DNA of 64,000 nt, from the NCBI RefSeq assembly GCF_007830175.1, contig NZ_VLKH01000009.1, positions 1 to 64,000 of the forward strand, written 5' to 3'. Position 1 is the first letter of the stretch, and each line of letters begins with the position of its first letter. The notes below the pieces were generated by a model. The model saw only the letters and a program-made list of their open reading frames with translations. It did no database searches and was not told the origin of the DNA. The position numbers and the translations under genes were made by a program. Shown piece after piece: positions 60,574 through 64,000 of the stretch. This DNA is from Sedimentibacter saalensis (GTDB lineage: Bacteria; Bacillota; Clostridia; Tissierellales; Sedimentibacteraceae).

Positions 60574-63270
60574 TTATGCTTCATCATATTGAGTTCTAAA
60601 GATAACCTCATCCTGGATCGGTTTTCCGATTTCACACCAGTACTGTGTAAATCCGGCAACACGAATCATAAGATCTCTGTACTTGTCAGGTGTTACCTGT
60701 GCACTTCTTAATGTCTTAGAGTCAACAATATTGAATTGAACGTGGAAACCACCTTTTCTCATGTAAGCTCTTACAACGTCAAGAAGCTTTCTTGTTCCGT
60801 TCAAACCTTTTACTGCTGATGGATGAAGCTTTAGATTCATTTGAGAATTCTGATGTATACCGTGATCATATACAGTTGCAGATTCAAACAATGCATAAAG
60901 TCCGTTCTTATCTGTACCAGGTGCTGCTGACAAAGAACCATCTGAATATGTTGTTCCTGCAAGTCTGGAATCAGCTGTACCCAATGTTATAAATCCTTGA
61001 GGACCATGTGTTGAAACTGATATCTGGCACAAGTATAATGGTTTTCCATAATATGAATTGTAGCTGTGTACCATTTCATACATGTCGTATTCATATGTCT
61101 TGAGCAATTGGTCAACATATGGAATTGCATTACCATATTTAGGTGCATTTACACATGCTGCAAATATTTTTTCATATTTAGGACTGTTTTCAGTGCTTTC
61201 TCTAAAGTCTGGTGAGAATACTCCTGTTTCATAAGCAGTCTTGAAACCAAAGTTGTTGATCATTGCATCTGTCATTTCTTCTATTGTAAACTTCTTGTCG
61301 TCATATACGTTTTTCTTAATAGAAGCTAATGAATTTATTAATGTAATAGTTCCGCATGATTCAACATTGATGCTGGCATTGTATCTAGCCCCCATAGTAC
61401 CCAGGTGTTGACCTTTTCTGAAGCAGTCAGGTTTCAACAAGGAGTTAACAGCTGGCATAAGGTATTTTCTCCATACATCCATCTGAATGTTATTTACTTT
61501 ATTAAGAATAAGTATTGAATCATTCATGTACTGTTTCCATTGCTCATAAACAGCTTCAAATGAATCAAGATTTTTATTATGTGCAGGATATACTCTTTTG
61601 CCTGTTCTCTTATCTACTCCGTTTGTCAATACAAGTTCAAGTATCTTTGGCATTGCCAGGAAGTGAACTCCTGTACCGCATGTTGGTGAAGCTCCTCCAG
61701 GTACCCAAGTTACTTTTCCGTCAAAATGCAATGGCTGGAAGCATCCAGGTGAAGATTCAAGACATCCTCCCAGGCACCAAGCTCTTGCATCTTCAAGATT
61801 CATGCCTTCCGGTCCATAGTTGTCAAGCATATAGTTCATACCACCTTGGTTGTTCATCCATGCTGGATATCCAAGTCCAAGTTTTGTACAAGATGCAGCT
61901 TTCATGAGGAAATCTTCAGGTGTTTTTTCATCATATAAAACGCTCAGTGTTGGCTGAGGAGTTCTGTTTCTCATTCCTGCTTCAATAATCAAATATTCCA
62001 AAGGAACAACTGCTGTAAGTCCTTCTTTGTTCAATCCGCCCATTGACAAGTTATTGAATGTATTTCCGGAAAGAACTCCGCCTGATACTCCGGCAGAAGC
62101 AAAACATTCTATACAAGTAATTTTAATTCTGTATAATTCAAGGATTTCTATTACTTCTTCATCAGTCATGATTCCTTCACGGATGTCATGTTCATAGTAT
62201 GGCTGCAATACCTGTCCGAGTCTACCAATAGATAATCCTGACATTGCATCTTCATTTGTAACACCAAGATGACAACATACTGTCATTTGTATAGCTTCCC
62301 AGAAGTTAGCAGGTTTCTTATGTGCAATATTGTGCATAACTTCTTTGATTTTTTCGTAATTAGCTTTTAATTCAGGATCTGTCTCAACAGAAGCAAGGTA
62401 AGCTGCTTGTCTTGAATAGTTTTCACACCATTTGCTCAAACCCATTACAATTTCTTTCATGGCTGCATAGTAATATCCTCTGCTCATGCCAAGGATTCCG
62501 TCATCTCCTGCTTCACCCATCACTTCAGCCATTTTTTCATCACATATTTCTAAGATTCTGTCAAAGCCATATTCTAAAGGAACATAGTAGTTTGATACTT
62601 CACGTCCTTGTGCAATTGCAAAGGAGTCAAACATACAAACAACACTGTCCATTAAATCTCTATATTGTCCATATCCAGGTAATGTTCTTGAATATTTATC
62701 ACTTATATCTTCTATGGAAATTCCTCTCCAAGGTTCAGATGTTTTAACAAGTACCGGAATTTCTTCTTTTCTCATACCGAATTTCTTAGCTAAAGAAATA
62801 ATATTGCCATAGCTTTTAGTAACGTTTCCACCACCTGCGCCAACGATACTTACAGCATCAGCTTCATTCTCAGCAGGAGCATCAACTTCTGCCATCAAAG
62901 CATCTGCTTGAGCAAGGAAAAAGCTTGACGTTGTCCAAGGGAAAGGGAATCCGCCTCTGACATTTTTTGTCTTGTTCATAACAATTTTTTCATAAGGCTG
63001 AATAGTCGGTGTCATGTGTGATAAAGCAGCTCCCATGGCTCTGGCTCTTCTGACTTCAATTAATTCGCCGTCATTTTCCCACCAGCTTCTGTTGTACCAG
63101 TATGGAACTTCCATATCTGCAGTAACTTTTAAGGTGTAATAAGTTTCCATTAATTTTTTTGAAGACTCTTTTGCTTCTGGTATTTCAGCTTCCAATTGCT
63201 CGTCAACTTGAGCAATGTCTATGCCGCGTGATTTTAAAACATCTTGTAATTTTGTTTCATTAGAACTCAT
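60574..63270 (-). CDS. hpdB: 4-Hydroxyphenylacetate decarboxylase, glycyl-radical subunit
   Basis: 898 residues. Catalytic residues fall at the published positions of HPA decarboxylase: Cys503 and Glu505 in GGCLESSPG, His536 in GTGVHFL, Glu637 in INVESCG, and the radical Gly873 in RVAGFTQYW. The Cys-x-Glu pair separates HPA decarboxylases from pyruvate formate-lyases and diol dehydratases. It converts 4-hydroxyphenylacetate (from tyrosine) to p-cresol and CO2. AAGGAGG precedes the ATG. First gene of hpdBCA; a -10 TATAAT lies at 63304-63299 without a good -35, hinting at activator dependence. Confidence 0.96.
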   Translation of the reverse strand: MSSNETKLQDVLKSRGIDIAQVDEQLEAEIPEAKESSKKLMETYYTLKVTADMEVPYWYNRSWWENDGELIEVRRARAMGAALSHMTPTIQPYEKIVMNKTKNVRGGFPFPWTTSSFFLAQADALMAEVDAPAENEADAVSIVGAGGGNVTKSYGNIISLAKKFGMRKEEIPVLVKTSEPWRGISIEDISDKYSRTLPGYGQYRDLMDSVVCMFDSFAIAQGREVSNYYVPLEYGFDRILEICDEKMAEVMGEAGDDGILGMSRGYYYAAMKEIVMGLSKWCENYSRQAAYLASVETDPELKANYEKIKEVMHNIAHKKPANFWEAIQMTVCCHLGVTNEDAMSGLSIGRLGQVLQPYYEHDIREGIMTDEEVIEILELYRIKITCIECFASAGVSGGVLSGNTFNNLSMGGLNKEGLTAVVPLEYLIIEAGMRNRTPQPTLSVLYDEKTPEDFLMKAASCTKLGLGYPAWMNNQGGMNYMLDNYGPEGMNLEDARAWCLGGCLESSPGCFQPLHFDGKVTWVPGGASPTCGTGVHFLAMPKILELVLTNGVDKRTGKRVYPAHNKNLDSFEAVYEQWKQYMNDSILILNKVNNIQMDVWRKYLMPAVNSLLKPDCFRKGQHLGTMGARYNASINVESCGTITLINSLASIKKNVYDDKKFTIEEMTDAMINNFGFKTAYETGVFSPDFRESTENSPKYEKIFAACVNAPKYGNAIPYVDQLLKTYEYDMYEMVHSYNSYYGKPLYLCQISVSTHGPQGFITLGTADSRLAGTTYSDGSLSAAPGTDKNGLYALFESATVYDHGIHQNSQMNLKLHPSAVKGLNGTRKLLDVVRAYMRKGGFHVQFNIVDSKTLRSAQVTPDKYRDLMIRVAGFTQYWCEIGKPIQDEVIFRTQYDEA

Positions 63271-63501
63271 AACAATTCCTCCTTGTTAAATTTAACTCAT
63301 TATACTGCTACCCAAAATTATGAGTTAGTGAAAAGTGCACAGTTTTAAAAATTTTATTCTGTTTATTTTCTTCAAATTGTTTGATTTTCCAACAAATATT
63401 TACGTGTTTTCATGTTTGTTGACTAAATTTTCAAAACATTCTTGCAATCCATGAAATGAAAATATTTTATCAAAATTATATTGATGAAAAGCAAAAAATA
63501 A

Positions 63502-63535
63502 AAAAGATGTTCAGCATTTTACTAAACATCTTTCA
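63502..63535 (-). terminator. Terminator of the Clp ATPase gene
   Basis: AAAGATGTT (63503-63511) and AACATCTTT (63525-63533) form a stem extended by one more near-match; on the minus strand TTTTTT follows. The 63305-63500 stretch is AT-rich hpdB upstream DNA. Confidence 0.75.
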
Positions 63536-63584
63536 TTATTTGTTAATTAATTTCTGATAATTTTACCCGGCCCATATGTAATGC

Positions 63585-64000
63585 TTAAACATTTACATTA
63601 TCATACAATTTTTCGCAGCATTCAATGTTGCAACTTAAGTTGTCTATTACATAAAATACTACCTTTTCATCAATAAGCTTAACTATTATGCTGCTTCCCG
63701 GTGCAACATATTTTGATAAGAGCTCAGTAGCCAATGCATCTTCAAGTTCCAGCTTGACTGCACGTTTCAACGTCCTGGCACCCATTTTTAAATCGTTATG
63801 TTTCTCTACAATGTACTCTTTAACTGCATTTTCAATTACAAGGTTAATTCCATACAGCTTCTTGCACCTATTAGAAAGTTCATTTACAAGCAATGTCATA
63901 ATCTGTTTCATATCATCAATATTCAATGCATTAAACACTATGACATCATCAATTCTGTTAATGAATTCTGGTTTAAACGTTCGCTTTACTTCAGCCATGA
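63585..64000 (-). CDS. Clp ATPase (ClpC/ClpB type), C-terminal fragment
   Basis: The gene runs off the window at 64000; only the last ~138 residues are present. FKPEFINRIDDVIVF is the sensor-2-region signature that starts the C-terminal small domain of the second AAA+ module, and MGARTLKRAVKLELEDALATELL follows. The ATM at 63998 is an internal Met, not the start. It is a protein-unfolding chaperone, probably ClpC (partner of ClpP) or a related Hsp100. A short Cys-containing tail ends the protein. Confidence 0.9.
   Translation of the reverse strand, partial: MAEVKRTFKPEFINRIDDVIVFNALNIDDMKQIMTLLVNELSNRCKKLYGINLVIENAVKEYIVEKHNDLKMGARTLKRAVKLELEDALATELLSKYVAPGSSIIVKLIDEKVVFYVIDNLSCNIECCEKLYDNVNV

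Overview
The window reads as a low-GC, strictly anaerobic Firmicute (Clostridia/Tissierellia type; a Sedimentibacter-like organism is a guess). The grounds are AT-rich intergenic DNA, strong GGAGG ribosome binding sites, frequent TTG starts, a glycyl-radical 4-hydroxyphenylacetate decarboxylase, at least two UGA-encoded selenoproteins, and clostridial riboswitch classes. No rRNA or tRNA gene was seen.

Layout. (1) 1-2.1 kb: a REP-like repeat pair, then aspartate 4-decarboxylase. (2) 2.1-13.5 kb: a metalloid-response region. It holds a cysteine-rich MarR regulator with permease and DUF2703 protein, an ArsA ATPase with all three As(III) cysteines, and a seven-gene minus-strand cluster: Lpd, an HdrA-like Fe-S protein, a ferredoxin, a DGC-GcvH (lipoyl) fusion, two DGC proteins and a HesB-like selenoprotein. 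Divergent from it are ArsR, an ArsP-type permease, a small thioredoxin-like protein and a second ArsR. (3) 13.5-19 kb: GGDEF/HD-GYP protein, Fe-alcohol dehydrogenase, two membrane-anchored orphans and a secreted UGA-containing C_GCAxxG_C_C protein. (4) 19-30.4 kb: a variable segment marked by copies of a dispersed hairpin-ended element. It carries a peroxiredoxin lacking its peroxidatic cysteine, a fluoride-riboswitch-controlled antiporter/Usp pair, a GNAT protein, a nonsense-mutated DUF6578-like gene, an IS3 remnant and a complete type II CBASS operon whose effector is a metallophosphoesterase-SAVED fusion. (5) 30.4-38.2 kb: EF-G-like GTPase, a 1363-residue duplicated DUF445 protein and a sodium:amino-acid symporter. 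(6) 38.5-54.8 kb: a 124-bp tandem repeat, a TetR-controlled RND/TolC efflux operon, an ABC exporter operon with HlyD adaptor and two small permeases, a divergent Crp-like regulator, a NarL-type two-component system and a secreted flavoprotein. (7) 54.8-64 kb: a chemoreceptor behind a cyclic-di-GMP-I riboswitch, a GNAT protein, a Crp-like regulator, a YczE-type membrane protein, the hpdBCA operon (p-cresol formation) and the 3' end of a Clp ATPase gene.

The two strongest leads for undescribed biology are the CBASS operon with its metallophosphoesterase-SAVED effector, and the lipoyl/DGC/HdrA-like/selenoprotein cluster that shares a divergent promoter region with an As(III)-type ArsR. Two UGA-containing genes are hidden from ordinary ORF calling.
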